Of a stretch of DNA of 64,000 bases, positions 40,304 to 54,039 are shown in pieces. The notes under the pieces were generated by a model. The model made no database searches, was not told where the DNA came from, and saw only the letters and a program-made list of their open reading frames with translations. Made by a program: the position numbers and the translations under genes. Source of the stretch: Clostridia bacterium (GTDB taxonomy: Bacteria; Bacillota; Clostridia; Christensenellales; Aristaeellaceae); NCBI GenBank assembly GCA_017397765.1, contig JAFQIB010000057.1:1-64000 (forward strand), read 5' to 3'. Positions within the stretch are counted from its first letter, which is position 1; every line of letters begins with the position of its first letter.

Positions 40304-41929
40304 ATGAAGAACCGCAAGCTGCTTCTGATCGTCAGCCTGATTCTGGCGATGACGATGGCCATGGGCGGCACCCTGGCTTACCTGACGGATACGGACGAAG
40401 CCGTGAACGTCATGACCCTGGGCAATGTGGATATTGAGCAGATCGAGCTGCAGCGTAAGGAAGGTATTGCGTACAATGCGACGCTGAAGGAGGGCGATCT
40501 GGAGCCCTTCGAGCAGGGTCAGGCGCTGTATCCGGCTTTCCCTGTCAACAATGCAGGCACCGATTACTCTGCTGAGATGAACGATCTGCTGTACTGGGGC
40601 CCCTATGTGCACACCGGAACGGCGGCCAACGGCCTGTGGAATGAAAACAAGCTGATTGGTGCGCTGGATAAGTTTGTGTTTGTTGAAAACACCGGCAGCT
40701 CGGATGCGTACTATCGTACCATCATTGCGTTTGAGTGTCCCGAAGGTATGGAATACAGCGAAGGTGCTGACAAGGAATTCATGATGAATGTCAACGGCAG
40801 CAATCTCTTTACCTGGGACAATATTGGTTATGTTGAAGTGGACGACGTGCGCTATCTGGTGATGGTGGCGACCTATCAGGACGTGCTGATGCCTGGTGAA
40901 ATCTCTCATCCCTCCCTGCTGCAGGTGGTCATGACCCACAATGCCACCAACGAGGACATGAAGAAGCTGGGCGAGACCTACGAGATCCTGGCATTCTCTC
41001 AGGCTGTGCAGACGAAGAATATGGAAACCATCGGTGCAAATGCTGCTCTGAATGCAGCGTTCGGTGAGGTGACTGATAAAAACCACCCTTGGAAGGATGG
41101 CGTTTCCGGTCTTCCCACCAAGACGGTGAAGACCGCCGAGGACTTGAAGGCCGCGCTGGCAGAGGGCGGCATCGTCGTGCTGGCTGATGATGTGACGGTC
41201 ACGGAGACCCTGAATGTTCCGGCGGGCAAGGATGTTGAGCTGATCCTGAATGGTGACCTCAGCTATGCTGTGTCGAACAGCGGTGCTTCCGCTATCATCA
41301 ACAACAAGGGCAATCTGACCCTGTCTGGCGAAGGTACGCTGAGCTTTGTGGCTGAGAACCCCGACCTGGGCACGATCCCGGCCTATGCGACCAACACCAT
41401 CACCAACACCGGTACGCTGACGATCGAAGCGGGCGTCACGGTTGAAAACGGCAGCGAAGGCGGCGCGAGCTATGCGGTCGATAACCATGGCATCTTCTAC
41501 CTCAACGGCGGTACGCTGAAGGGCGATCGCTGCGCCCTGCGTGTGGCGAAGTACAATGCCGACAATGTTGTGTTCGTCATGAATGACGGCCTGGTAACGG
41601 CAAAGACGCCTGCTTGGATTCAGCTTCCCGGCAGCAACGCGTCTGTGGCGCCCAACATCAGCGTGACCATCAACGGCGGCACGATGCAGTCCACCGAGGC
41701 GACCAGCGCTGACAATAATGTGTGCTACACCTATTCCTTTGGCAACAGCCATGCGAACACGAGTGTGACCATCAATGGCGGCGAGTTCCTGGGCGGCACT
41801 TTCTCCATTGGCTCCGGCTATAAGGGCGATGCTCCGACGTTGACCATCAACGGCGGCACCTTCGAGTACGATGTGCTCCAGTGGCTGGAAAATAATGAAA
41901 ACAAGGTTCTGTATGCGGCCAATAAGTGA
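40304..41929 (+). CDS. TasA-like head with beta-helix domain
   Basis: The 541-residue protein starts KNRKLLLIVSLILAMTMAMGGTLAYLTDTDEAVNVMTLGNVDI. Its head holds SDAYYRTIIAFE, a long strand with VMVATYQDVLMPGEISHPSLLQVVMTHNATNEDM and ILAFSQAVQT. From about 272 (VKTAEDLKAALAEGGIVVLADDVTVTE) the beta-helix shows ITNTGTLTIEAG, FYLNGGTLKG, VTINGGTMQ, VTINGGEF and LTINGGTFE. Asn-Gly-Gly turns dominate. GAAAGGAAG precedes the ATG at 40304, chosen over an upstream ATG at 40262. It is monocistronic with promoter and terminator. Confidence 0.87.
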   Translation: MKNRKLLLIVSLILAMTMAMGGTLAYLTDTDEAVNVMTLGNVDIEQIELQRKEGIAYNATLKEGDLEPFEQGQALYPAFPVNNAGTDYSAEMNDLLYWGPYVHTGTAANGLWNENKLIGALDKFVFVENTGSSDAYYRTIIAFECPEGMEYSEGADKEFMMNVNGSNLFTWDNIGYVEVDDVRYLVMVATYQDVLMPGEISHPSLLQVVMTHNATNEDMKKLGETYEILAFSQAVQTKNMETIGANAALNAAFGEVTDKNHPWKDGVSGLPTKTVKTAEDLKAALAEGGIVVLADDVTVTETLNVPAGKDVELILNGDLSYAVSNSGASAIINNKGNLTLSGEGTLSFVAENPDLGTIPAYATNTITNTGTLTIEAGVTVENGSEGGASYAVDNHGIFYLNGGTLKGDRCALRVAKYNADNVVFVMNDGLVTAKTPAWIQLPGSNASVAPNISVTINGGTMQSTEATSADNNVCYTYSFGNSHANTSVTINGGEFLGGTFSIGSGYKGDAPTLTINGGTFEYDVLQWLENNENKVLYAANK

Positions 41930-41941
41930 GCTGGTTTTCCA

Positions 41942-41969
41942 CCCCTCCCTTTCCGGGAGGGGTTTTTTT
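41942..41969 (+). terminator. Terminator of the 40304 gene
   Basis: CCCCTCCC / GGGAGGGG then TTTTTTT. Confidence 0.92.
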
Positions 41970-42102
41970 ATTGCGACGGAGTTAAATCGGAAGCCTTCCT
42001 GTGACAACACTTGCAAGCATCGCTGAACGTCACAATAAAAAGACAAAAAGATTATGGAAAGATGGCGAAAACTTACAATACAACAACAAATTACACGCGT
42101 TA

Positions 42103-42131
42103 TTGAAAATGGAAAATATTTGCTATATAAT
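42103..42131 (+). promoter_or_regulatory. Promoter of the 42184 substrate gene
   Basis: TTGAAA (42103-42108), a 17-bp spacer and TATAAT (42126-42131) inside CTATATAATAG. Confidence 0.75.
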
Positions 42132-42183
42132 AGTCATGATTATTGTGCAGCACTGTCTGCATAAAAAGAAAGGAAGCGGAAAA

Positions 42184-44247
42184 ATGAAGAACCGCAAGCT
42201 GCTTCTGATCGTCAGCCTGGTGCTGGCGATGACGATGGCCATGGGCGGCACCCTGGCCTACCTGACGGACACGGACGAAGCCGTGAACGTCATGACCCTG
42301 GGCAATGTGGATATTGAGCAGAACGAAGAAGACGCCGAGGGCAATCCCTTCGAGCAGAATCAGCCTCTGTATCCCGCATATTACCCCGAAGAGAAATTTG
42401 AAAATGCGAACGTTGTTGTCGGCGCGATCGACAAGGTCGTGACCGTCGAGAACGTGGGCACCTCCGACGCCTATGTGCGTACGCTGCTTGCCTTTGAGGC
42501 CGGCAATCTGTCTTGGGAAGAGTTTAAAGAGAACATCCATGCTGAGTTTGCGACCGAAGCGAAGTGGATCGAGAACGAAGCCGTGGAGATCGACGGCACG
42601 AAATACTACCTCGCGTATGTGGTCTATAAAGATGCGCTGGCGCCCAACGCCGAGACGAAACCCAGCCTGGTGAAGGTTGTCATGGACAAGCATGCGACCA
42701 ACGACATCGTGAAGGAATTCGGCGACACGTATGAGATCCTTGTTGTGTCCCAGGCCTGCCAGACTGTGAACATGCCTGTCGATGCGGACGCGGCGCTGAA
42801 GGCTGCCTTCGGTGGAATCTCTGCGAAAGATAATCCCTGGGCCGGTGAGAATGCGACCAACAAGCGCGCAACCGTGACCACGGACGATGAACTGCTGGCG
42901 GCTATCCAGGACAGCCAGGTGTCTACGATCATTGTTGACGGCAACCTCATGTACGATTGGGGCACCGGATCCTATGCCAATTCCAAGGCGCTGCTGATGG
43001 CCGGCAAGACCATCGAAGGCGCTGATGAGGATGCTACCATCACCTTCGCGGGCTATGGCTCTGCGAATCCCATCACCGACGTGACGCTGCGCAACATCAC
43101 GGTCAAGGATGAGACTATTGGCGATAATGAAAGCTCTTGGGAGCATGGCTACCTGGAGTTTGACAGCCTGAAGGCTGAGAATGTGACCTTCGAAGACTCC
43201 ATCATGCTGAGCGGCAACTCCGAGCTGGTGAACTGTGCTGTGCCCAATAATGTGAATAGCTGGTACGGCGCGTGGGTCGAGGGCGGCACGGCGAAGTTCG
43301 AGAAGTGCACCTTCAGCGGCACCCGCGGCCTGAAGATCCACGAGGCTTATGGCGATGACGTCGTTTCCGTTGAGGTTGACGACTGCACGTTCGAACTGTC
43401 CGAGAAGCCCGGCGTGGTGATCGGCGATCTGAATGAGGACACCACCGTGAAGATCACGGACAGCACCTTCGCCACCACCGCCGGTGATCAGGGCAAGTAC
43501 ATCTACGAGTCCGACACGGATGTTGGGAACTTCGACTTCTCTGAGAGCAACAATTCTATTGCTGCCAAGGTGACGAACAGTGATGAGCTGACTGCTGCTG
43601 TTGCGAATGGCGTAACAAACATTGTGCTGGCCGATGGCAAATACAATGTTAATGGCTGCGGCGGCAAGACCCTGACCATTACTGGTTCTAGGAATGCGGT
43701 CATCAAGGTCATGAACGAAGGCGAAGATGGCTGCGACTATGGCTTTGGCGGCGGTGGTGCGGGCGTTGGCAATGTGACCTTCAATGGTATCACCATCGAC
43801 ACGACTAGCAACACTGGCAACTACAAGGGTTTTGCTTATATGGGCGCAACCTTTAATGACTGTGCCTTTGTCGGCGCGTATTCCCTGAACAATGCGAACG
43901 ATTTCGTGTTCAACAACTGTGAATTTGACTTTAGGAATGGCTACTTCTGGACTTGGGGTGCCAATAAGGTGACCTTCAACAACTGCACCTTTAACGGCAA
44001 CAGCAAGTGCATTCTTGCCCATGGCAGTGCGTCTACTGTGATCAACATCAAGGACTGCACCTTTGCGGCAACTGAAAAGGGCTATACCGGCGCTGGTGAT
44101 AACACTGCTGCCGTGGAAATCGATCCTGTTGGTACCAATGTTTACACGATCAATTTCACTGGCAACAACACCAAGACCGAAAGCTATGCCGGCTGGACTC
44201 GTGTGAAGGATGGCTCTACTGGCCACGTTATTACGGGACAGAACTGA
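42184..44247 (+). CDS. TasA-like head with two beta-helix domains
   Basis: The 687-residue protein is the largest substrate. Its first about 45 codons are nearly identical to those of 40304. The head has SDAYVRTLLAFE, VVYKDALAPNAETKPSLVKVVMDKHATN and ILVVSQACQT. A first beta-helix (about 229-455: VTLRNITVK, LKAENVTFED, FEKCTFSG, VEVDDCTFE, VKITDSTF) is followed by a second from about 462 (VTNSDELTAAVANGVTNIVLADGKYNVNGC) to about 665, with FNGITI, FNDCAF, FNNCEFD, FNNCTFN and IKDCTF. GAAAGGAAG precedes the ATG. It has no sorting signal and its own promoter and terminator. Confidence 0.87.
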   Translation: MKNRKLLLIVSLVLAMTMAMGGTLAYLTDTDEAVNVMTLGNVDIEQNEEDAEGNPFEQNQPLYPAYYPEEKFENANVVVGAIDKVVTVENVGTSDAYVRTLLAFEAGNLSWEEFKENIHAEFATEAKWIENEAVEIDGTKYYLAYVVYKDALAPNAETKPSLVKVVMDKHATNDIVKEFGDTYEILVVSQACQTVNMPVDADAALKAAFGGISAKDNPWAGENATNKRATVTTDDELLAAIQDSQVSTIIVDGNLMYDWGTGSYANSKALLMAGKTIEGADEDATITFAGYGSANPITDVTLRNITVKDETIGDNESSWEHGYLEFDSLKAENVTFEDSIMLSGNSELVNCAVPNNVNSWYGAWVEGGTAKFEKCTFSGTRGLKIHEAYGDDVVSVEVDDCTFELSEKPGVVIGDLNEDTTVKITDSTFATTAGDQGKYIYESDTDVGNFDFSESNNSIAAKVTNSDELTAAVANGVTNIVLADGKYNVNGCGGKTLTITGSRNAVIKVMNEGEDGCDYGFGGGGAGVGNVTFNGITIDTTSNTGNYKGFAYMGATFNDCAFVGAYSLNNANDFVFNNCEFDFRNGYFWTWGANKVTFNNCTFNGNSKCILAHGSASTVINIKDCTFAATEKGYTGAGDNTAAVEIDPVGTNVYTINFTGNNTKTESYAGWTRVKDGSTGHVITGQN

Positions 44248-44271
44248 TTTGGATTCCAAGGATTCTTTCCA

Positions 44272-44298
44272 CCCCTCCCTCCCCGGGAGGGGCTTTTT
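44272..44298 (+). terminator. Terminator of the 42184 gene
   Basis: CCCCTCCC / GGGAGGGG then CTTTTT, almost the same sequence as the terminator at 41942. Confidence 0.9.
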
Positions 44299-44380
44299 CT
44301 GTTTTCCCCTCCGTTCCCCTATCTTTCCCCGCCGATTTGTGGTATCATAGATATATCACAGAAAAACGAGGTGCCGTTCC

Positions 44381-44956
44381 ATGGCCAAGCTGTATTTCCG
44401 TTACGGAGCGATGGGCTCCAGCAAGACCGCCAATGCCATCATGGTGCAGTACAATTATCACGAGCGGGGGCAGAAGGTGCTCATGCTTAAGCCGAAGCTG
44501 GAGAACCGCGACGGCGCGGATCTGGTCAAGTCCCGCTGCGGGCTGGAGACCGAGTGCCGTTTTGTGGAGGATATCTCCCTGGAGGATGCGCGCGGGTATG
44601 ACTGCGTGATTGTGGATGAGGCCCAGTTCCTCACCAAGGAGCGGATCCGGCTGCTGGTTGACATTGTGGATGAGCTGAACATCCCGGTGATCGCCTACGG
44701 GCTGCGCACGGACTTCCAGGAGAATTTCTTCGAGGGCAGCCATTGGCTGATGGCCTGGGCGGATACCATCGAGGAGATCAAGACCATCTGCTGGTGCGGC
44801 CGCAAGGCCATCTGCAACGCCCGCGTGGTGGACGGTCGGGTGGTCAAGGAGGGCGACCAGATCCTGCTGGGCGGCTCCAGCCAGTATGTGAGCCTGTGCC
44901 GGAGGCATTTCCACTCCGGCGAGCTGGGGGATGCCCTGGCCCATCTGGAGGGCTGA
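44381..44956 (+). CDS. tdk: Thymidine kinase
   Basis: A 191-residue type II thymidine kinase. The P-loop is FRYGAMGSSKTANAIM, the Walker B region VIVDEAQFL, the lasso and substrate region around IPVIAYGLRTDFQ, and the zinc ligands lie in ICWCGRKAICNAR together with the C-terminal CRRHFH. It phosphorylates thymidine for nucleotide salvage. It has a downstream terminator and its own transcript. Unrelated to the locus before it. Confidence 0.96.
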   Translation: MAKLYFRYGAMGSSKTANAIMVQYNYHERGQKVLMLKPKLENRDGADLVKSRCGLETECRFVEDISLEDARGYDCVIVDEAQFLTKERIRLLVDIVDELNIPVIAYGLRTDFQENFFEGSHWLMAWADTIEEIKTICWCGRKAICNARVVDGRVVKEGDQILLGGSSQYVSLCRRHFHSGELGDALAHLEG

Positions 44957-44968
44957 GCCGCTTTGCTG

Positions 44969-44996
44969 CGCCCGGGTGAAAGCCCGGGCGTTTTTC
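44969..44996 (+). terminator. tdk terminator
   Basis: CGCCCGGG / CCCGGGCG then TTTTT. Confidence 0.9.
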
Positions 44997-45026
44997 TGCC
45001 TCCGGGGAGAAATTCTGTCCCCGATA

Positions 45027-45055
45027 TGGACAAAGCCAGGCCTGAATAGTATAAT
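45027..45055 (+). promoter_or_regulatory. Promoter of the GH2 beta-galactosidase gene
   Basis: TGGACA (45027-45032), a 17-bp spacer and a perfect TATAAT (45050-45055). Confidence 0.75.
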
Positions 45056-45088
45056 GTGATCAAGAACTGCCGAAAGCGCGGCAAATGA

Positions 45089-48133
<3,045 letters not shown>

Positions 48134-48136
48134 CAA

Positions 48137-48185
48137 AAAAGGGCCCCCGGAGATTCCGCAGTCTGGAATCTCCGGGGGATTTTGT
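48137..48185. terminator. Bidirectional terminator between convergent genes
   Basis: CCCCCGGAGATTCC (48144-48157) pairs with GGAATCTCCGGGGG (48165-48178). ATTTTG follows on the plus strand and CCCTTTTTTG on the minus strand. Confidence 0.9.
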
Positions 48186-48192
48186 CTGTCTG

Positions 48193-49527
48193 TTACCGCA
48201 GGCTGACCTCGTTCATGGGCACGAAGCCGCGCACGGTCATATAGCCCTTGCTGCCGGATACGGAGGAGTAGCCCAGGGATTCAAAGTAGACCCAGGGGGT
48301 GCCGTTGGCGTCCACAAACTGCGCCAGCGCGAAGGCATTGCTGCGGTCCACGCTGATGGTGTTGTAGCTGTGGTTCCAGTCGGGGGCGTCCGCCAGATGG
48401 GCGTCGTCGGAAATGGTGATGGGCGTCCAGTCATAGCTGAGCTCGTTGACGTAGCCGTTGACGCGCAGCCGGCTGGCCGGGATGAAGGACCAGCGGGTGA
48501 CAGGCTCTCCGCCGGATACGCCGCTGTACTGGATGAGGTAGTGATCGCTCTCGCGGCCGTAGACGGTCAGCGTTTCCCCGGAGGTGACATAGGCCTTGCC
48601 GGAGCTGGTGCGGTAGTAGCTGGACGAGGGGCCGGTGTAGACGCTGGCGTCGCTGCCGATGACGATGCCGGTGGTCTGGCGGGTCAGCTTGGGCAACGTG
48701 GACAGGCGGATGGAAGGATCGCGGCCGGTGTAGGGGGTCAGGGAGTAATCGTGCATATAGCCGGTTTTGCCGTCCTGGGTTTGGACGTGGCAGTAGTTGT
48801 ACTTGCCGTCCTGGCCGCCGTAGTACTCCAGCACATAAACCAGCTCACCGTTATTGTAGCGGCCCAGGTTGCGGCTGATGGCGTCCCGGTCGCTGGCCTT
48901 GGAATAGAGGTAAGTATAGCCGCGGGGCGAGGTGCTTTCCACCGTATGCCAGCCGGTGCCGCCCTCTTCCGCCACGCTGCCGTAGAAACGGCGCAGGGCG
49001 CCGTCGTGCATGTAGCCGGTCTTGCCATCCTGGGTCTGGACGTGGCAGTAGTTGTACTTGCCGTCCTGACCGCCGTAGTAGTCCAGCACGAAGACCTGCT
49101 CGCCCCTGTTGTAGCGGCCCAGGTTGCGGCTGATCTCGTCCCGGTCGCTGGCCTTGGAGTAGAGGTAGGTGTAGGTGCTGGACACCTCATACCAGCCGGA
49201 GGCGGAGGTGGCGGCGGGGGTGCCGTAGTAGGGCGTCAGCGCGCCGTCGTGCATATAGCCAGTCTTTTCGTCCTGGGTCTGGACGTAGCAGTAGTTATAC
49301 TTGCCGTCCTGGCCGCCGTAGTAATCCAGGACATAGACAAGGTCGCCGTTGTTGTAGCGGCCCAGATTCCGGCTGATCTCGTCCCGGTCGCTGGCCTTGG
49401 AGTAGAGATATGTGTAGCCGCTGTCGCATTGCAGCATGTACCAGCCCTCGCCGGAGGCACCGGCGTGCAGGGGAAGCAGTGCGCAAAGCAGCGTCAGGGT
49501 CAGGAGGAAAGTCAGGAACCGTTTCAT
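48193..49527 (-). CDS. Secreted protein with three SH3-like repeats
   Basis: The 444-residue protein has a signal peptide (KRFLTFLLTLTLLCALLPLHAGASG) and three near-identical units of about 75 residues, each with YTYLYSKASDRDEISRNLGR, YNxGxxVYVLDYYGGQDGKY and YVQTQDxKTGYMHD. Two more divergent SH3-like units and an unclassified C-terminal region follow (SVYTGPSSSYYRTSSGKAYV). SH3b repeats often bind cell-wall peptides. I chose the ATG at 49527 over the one at 49533 because AAAGGAG is 7 bp from it. Monocistronic. No enzymatic domain seen. Confidence 0.88.
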   Translation of the reverse strand: MKRFLTFLLTLTLLCALLPLHAGASGEGWYMLQCDSGYTYLYSKASDRDEISRNLGRYNNGDLVYVLDYYGGQDGKYNYCYVQTQDEKTGYMHDGALTPYYGTPAATSASGWYEVSSTYTYLYSKASDRDEISRNLGRYNRGEQVFVLDYYGGQDGKYNYCHVQTQDGKTGYMHDGALRRFYGSVAEEGGTGWHTVESTSPRGYTYLYSKASDRDAISRNLGRYNNGELVYVLEYYGGQDGKYNYCHVQTQDGKTGYMHDYSLTPYTGRDPSIRLSTLPKLTRQTTGIVIGSDASVYTGPSSSYYRTSSGKAYVTSGETLTVYGRESDHYLIQYSGVSGGEPVTRWSFIPASRLRVNGYVNELSYDWTPITISDDAHLADAPDWNHSYNTISVDRSNAFALAQFVDANGTPWVYFESLGYSSVSGSKGYMTVRGFVPMNEVSLR

Positions 49528-49685
49528 TGGCATTCTCCTTTCAGAAGGTCCGTTCACCTATATAACGATCCGGGATGGCAATATCTTGCAGAGCTGTCAA
49601 TCATATTTATTCGATTTTTGCCCCGGATATCCTCTTTCGGGAAAAATTATCCCACCTGCGGCATAAAATAATGTTCCGCAGCCTC

Positions 49686-49744
49686 TTGACAAGCAGGGGA
49701 ATGTGGGATAGAATAGCAATGTCAAAAGGTCAAAGATAGTCAAA
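49686..49744 (+). promoter_or_regulatory. clpB promoter with CtsR-type operator
   Basis: A perfect TTGACA (49686-49691), a 17-bp spacer and TAGAAT (49709-49714). The heptad repeat GGTCAAAGATAGTCAAA at 49728-49744 fits the CtsR consensus of two RGTCAAA separated by NAN, and overlaps the start region. Confidence 0.88.
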
Positions 49745-49785
49745 ATGCGATTGACAAACGATCTTCCGAACAGGAGGTTATGCGG

Positions 49786-52386
<2,601 letters not shown>

Positions 52387-52501
52387 GGGAAGTAGAAGCT
52401 GCCGGGAGTCACCCTGCAGCCCTGCGTTGCAGGAAAACGTCCGGCAGCAAGGGTGATGCAATGGATGGCGTTATCCTCACTTTACATCATGCAAATAGCG
52501 C

Positions 52502-52534
52502 AACCGCAAGCCTTTGCTGGCTTGCGGTTTTGTG
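52502..52534 (+). terminator. clpB terminator
   Basis: AACCGCAAGCC / GGCTTGCGGTT with a TTTGCT loop, then TTTTG. It sits about 115 bp past the stop. Confidence 0.8.
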
Positions 52535-52586
52535 TACAGCTGTGATAGAATGAAAGCGATAAACTGGAATTTGCCGAGGTGAGCAT

Positions 52587-53303
52587 ATGGCGATGTGGAA
52601 TCCATGGAGAGGTTGCAAAAAGTGCAGCGACGGCTGCCGCTATTGCTATATCCACAAGGGCGACGCAAAGCGTGGCGTTGATACAAGTATCATTGAAAAA
52701 ACAAAGGACTTTGCAAAGCCCGCAAAACGCCTGAAGAACGGCAATTACAAAATGAAATCCGGCATGGTTTATACCTGCCTTTCCACTGATTTTCTCATTG
52801 AGGAAGCGGATGCATGGCGCCCGGAATGCTGGCAGATGATGAAGGCACGCAGGGATTGCACCTTTCTCTTCCTCACCAAACGCATCGACAGATTCATGGA
52901 CTGCATCCCCGATGATTGGGGTGACGGGTATGAAAACGTGGTCGTTTGCTGTACGGTTGAGAATCAGAAGAATGCAGACGATAAGCTCAGCATCTTTAGA
53001 AAGCTTCCGATCAGGCATAAGTGCATAACCGCGCAGCCGCTTATCGAAGCCATTGATATGGAACAGTATCTTGATGATATTGAGCTTGTGGTTGTCGGCG
53101 GTGAATCGGACACGAATGCAAGACCGCTTGACTACGATTGGGTACTCGATATCAGAGAGCAGTGCATCAGGAGAAACGTTTCTTTTGAATTCAGACAATG
53201 CGGAACGCATTTTATCAAGCATGGTAAGAAATACAAGCTGCAGACAAAGGACCTGTGCGCTCAGGCAAGAAAAGCTGATATAGATTTCAAACGCAATATC
53301 TGA
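52587..53303 (+). CDS. DUF5131 (phage Gp37/Gp68-like) protein
   Basis: The 238-residue protein begins MWNPWRGCKKCSDGCRYCYIH, whose Cys cluster resembles a radical-SAM-like or Fe-S site and is the hallmark of the DUF5131/Gp37Gp68 family, often found in phages and defence-like regions. Further conserved blocks are TCLSTDFLIEEADAWR and VVVGGESDTNARPLDYDW. GAGGTG precedes the ATG at 52587. Codon use is more AT-rich than clpB and the neighbours, suggesting later acquisition. It stands alone, with no phage genes beside it. Biochemical function unknown. Confidence 0.86.
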   Translation: MAMWNPWRGCKKCSDGCRYCYIHKGDAKRGVDTSIIEKTKDFAKPAKRLKNGNYKMKSGMVYTCLSTDFLIEEADAWRPECWQMMKARRDCTFLFLTKRIDRFMDCIPDDWGDGYENVVVCCTVENQKNADDKLSIFRKLPIRHKCITAQPLIEAIDMEQYLDDIELVVVGGESDTNARPLDYDWVLDIREQCIRRNVSFEFRQCGTHFIKHGKKYKLQTKDLCAQARKADIDFKRNI

Positions 53304-53387
53304 TGAAGTTCCCATTTGCCCAGCGGACGACTCCTTTTTTCCGATCATTGCGCCCTCTCCACGCCTTCGGAAGAAACGCAGAACATG

Positions 53388-53427
53388 AAACAGGCTGCCG
53401 TATTTCAGCATACAGCAGCCTGTTTTC
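53388..53427. terminator. Hairpin between convergent genes
   Basis: AAACAGGCTGC / GCAGCCTGTTT flanking a 16-base loop, with TTTTC on the plus strand and TTTC on the minus strand; a weak bidirectional terminator next to the stop of the minus-strand operon. Confidence 0.6.
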
Positions 53428-54033
53428 TCATTCCCGGATAAAGCGAAAATCGCATTTGCTTCCGCCGGTGCCCAGCGTCTGGGTGCGTTCAAAGCGGATG
53501 CCCGGCAGATTGCCGTAGGTGGCAAAGTCGCTCTCGCAGAAGGTAGGCATGAGCGCTTCCACGTCCAGCAGCCTGGCGTATTTGCAGTAGGGACACGCGG
53601 TGGTGTCCATGGTCAGACGGGTCTTGTCGGCGGAGTAATTCGTGTAGTCAAAGCCGCTTTCCCGCCCGAACAGCTTCAGCGCCATCTTCGGCAGCAGGCG
53701 CATGAACAGCGTCTTCATGCCGGGGATACGCAAGAGAAGCTGCATCATCCGGTTGCCCGTCCGGCACAGGCCGATCAGCGCCCCGTGGGTGACGGCGAGG
53801 GCGTTTTCATTGTCCGTTTCCAGCAGCGCCTTGTAGATGGCCGCGGTGGGGAGAATGGTGTTGTTGAGGTGCGTCCACTCGCCGGGCGTTGCGTCCGCGC
53901 ATTGGGCGGAAAGGACGGCGTAGTGATGCTCGGCGCGGCGGAGAATGTCAGCCAGGGCGGCCTTGCCGTACTGCTTCGCCAGCGTGCTGCGGATGAAGGG
54001 GTATTTCGCGTTTTTGCGGAGAATCGTATTCAT
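53428..54033 (-). CDS. L-2-amino-thiazoline-4-carboxylic acid hydrolase-like protein
   Basis: A 201-residue protein of the ATC hydrolase family. It has a helical N-terminal part, the characteristic GFDYTNYSADKTRLTMDTTACPYCKYARLLD with CPYC, and MPTFCESDFATYGNLPGIRFERTQTLGTGGSKCDFRF near the end, where FCESD and GGxxCDF are typical. The Pseudomonas enzyme opens L-ATC toward N-carbamoyl-L-cysteine; many homologues may have other substrates. It is the last gene of a three-gene minus-strand operon. Confidence 0.82.
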   Translation of the reverse strand: MNTILRKNAKYPFIRSTLAKQYGKAALADILRRAEHHYAVLSAQCADATPGEWTHLNNTILPTAAIYKALLETDNENALAVTHGALIGLCRTGNRMMQLLLRIPGMKTLFMRLLPKMALKLFGRESGFDYTNYSADKTRLTMDTTACPYCKYARLLDVEALMPTFCESDFATYGNLPGIRFERTQTLGTGGSKCDFRFIRE

Positions 54034-54039
54034 TACGGG

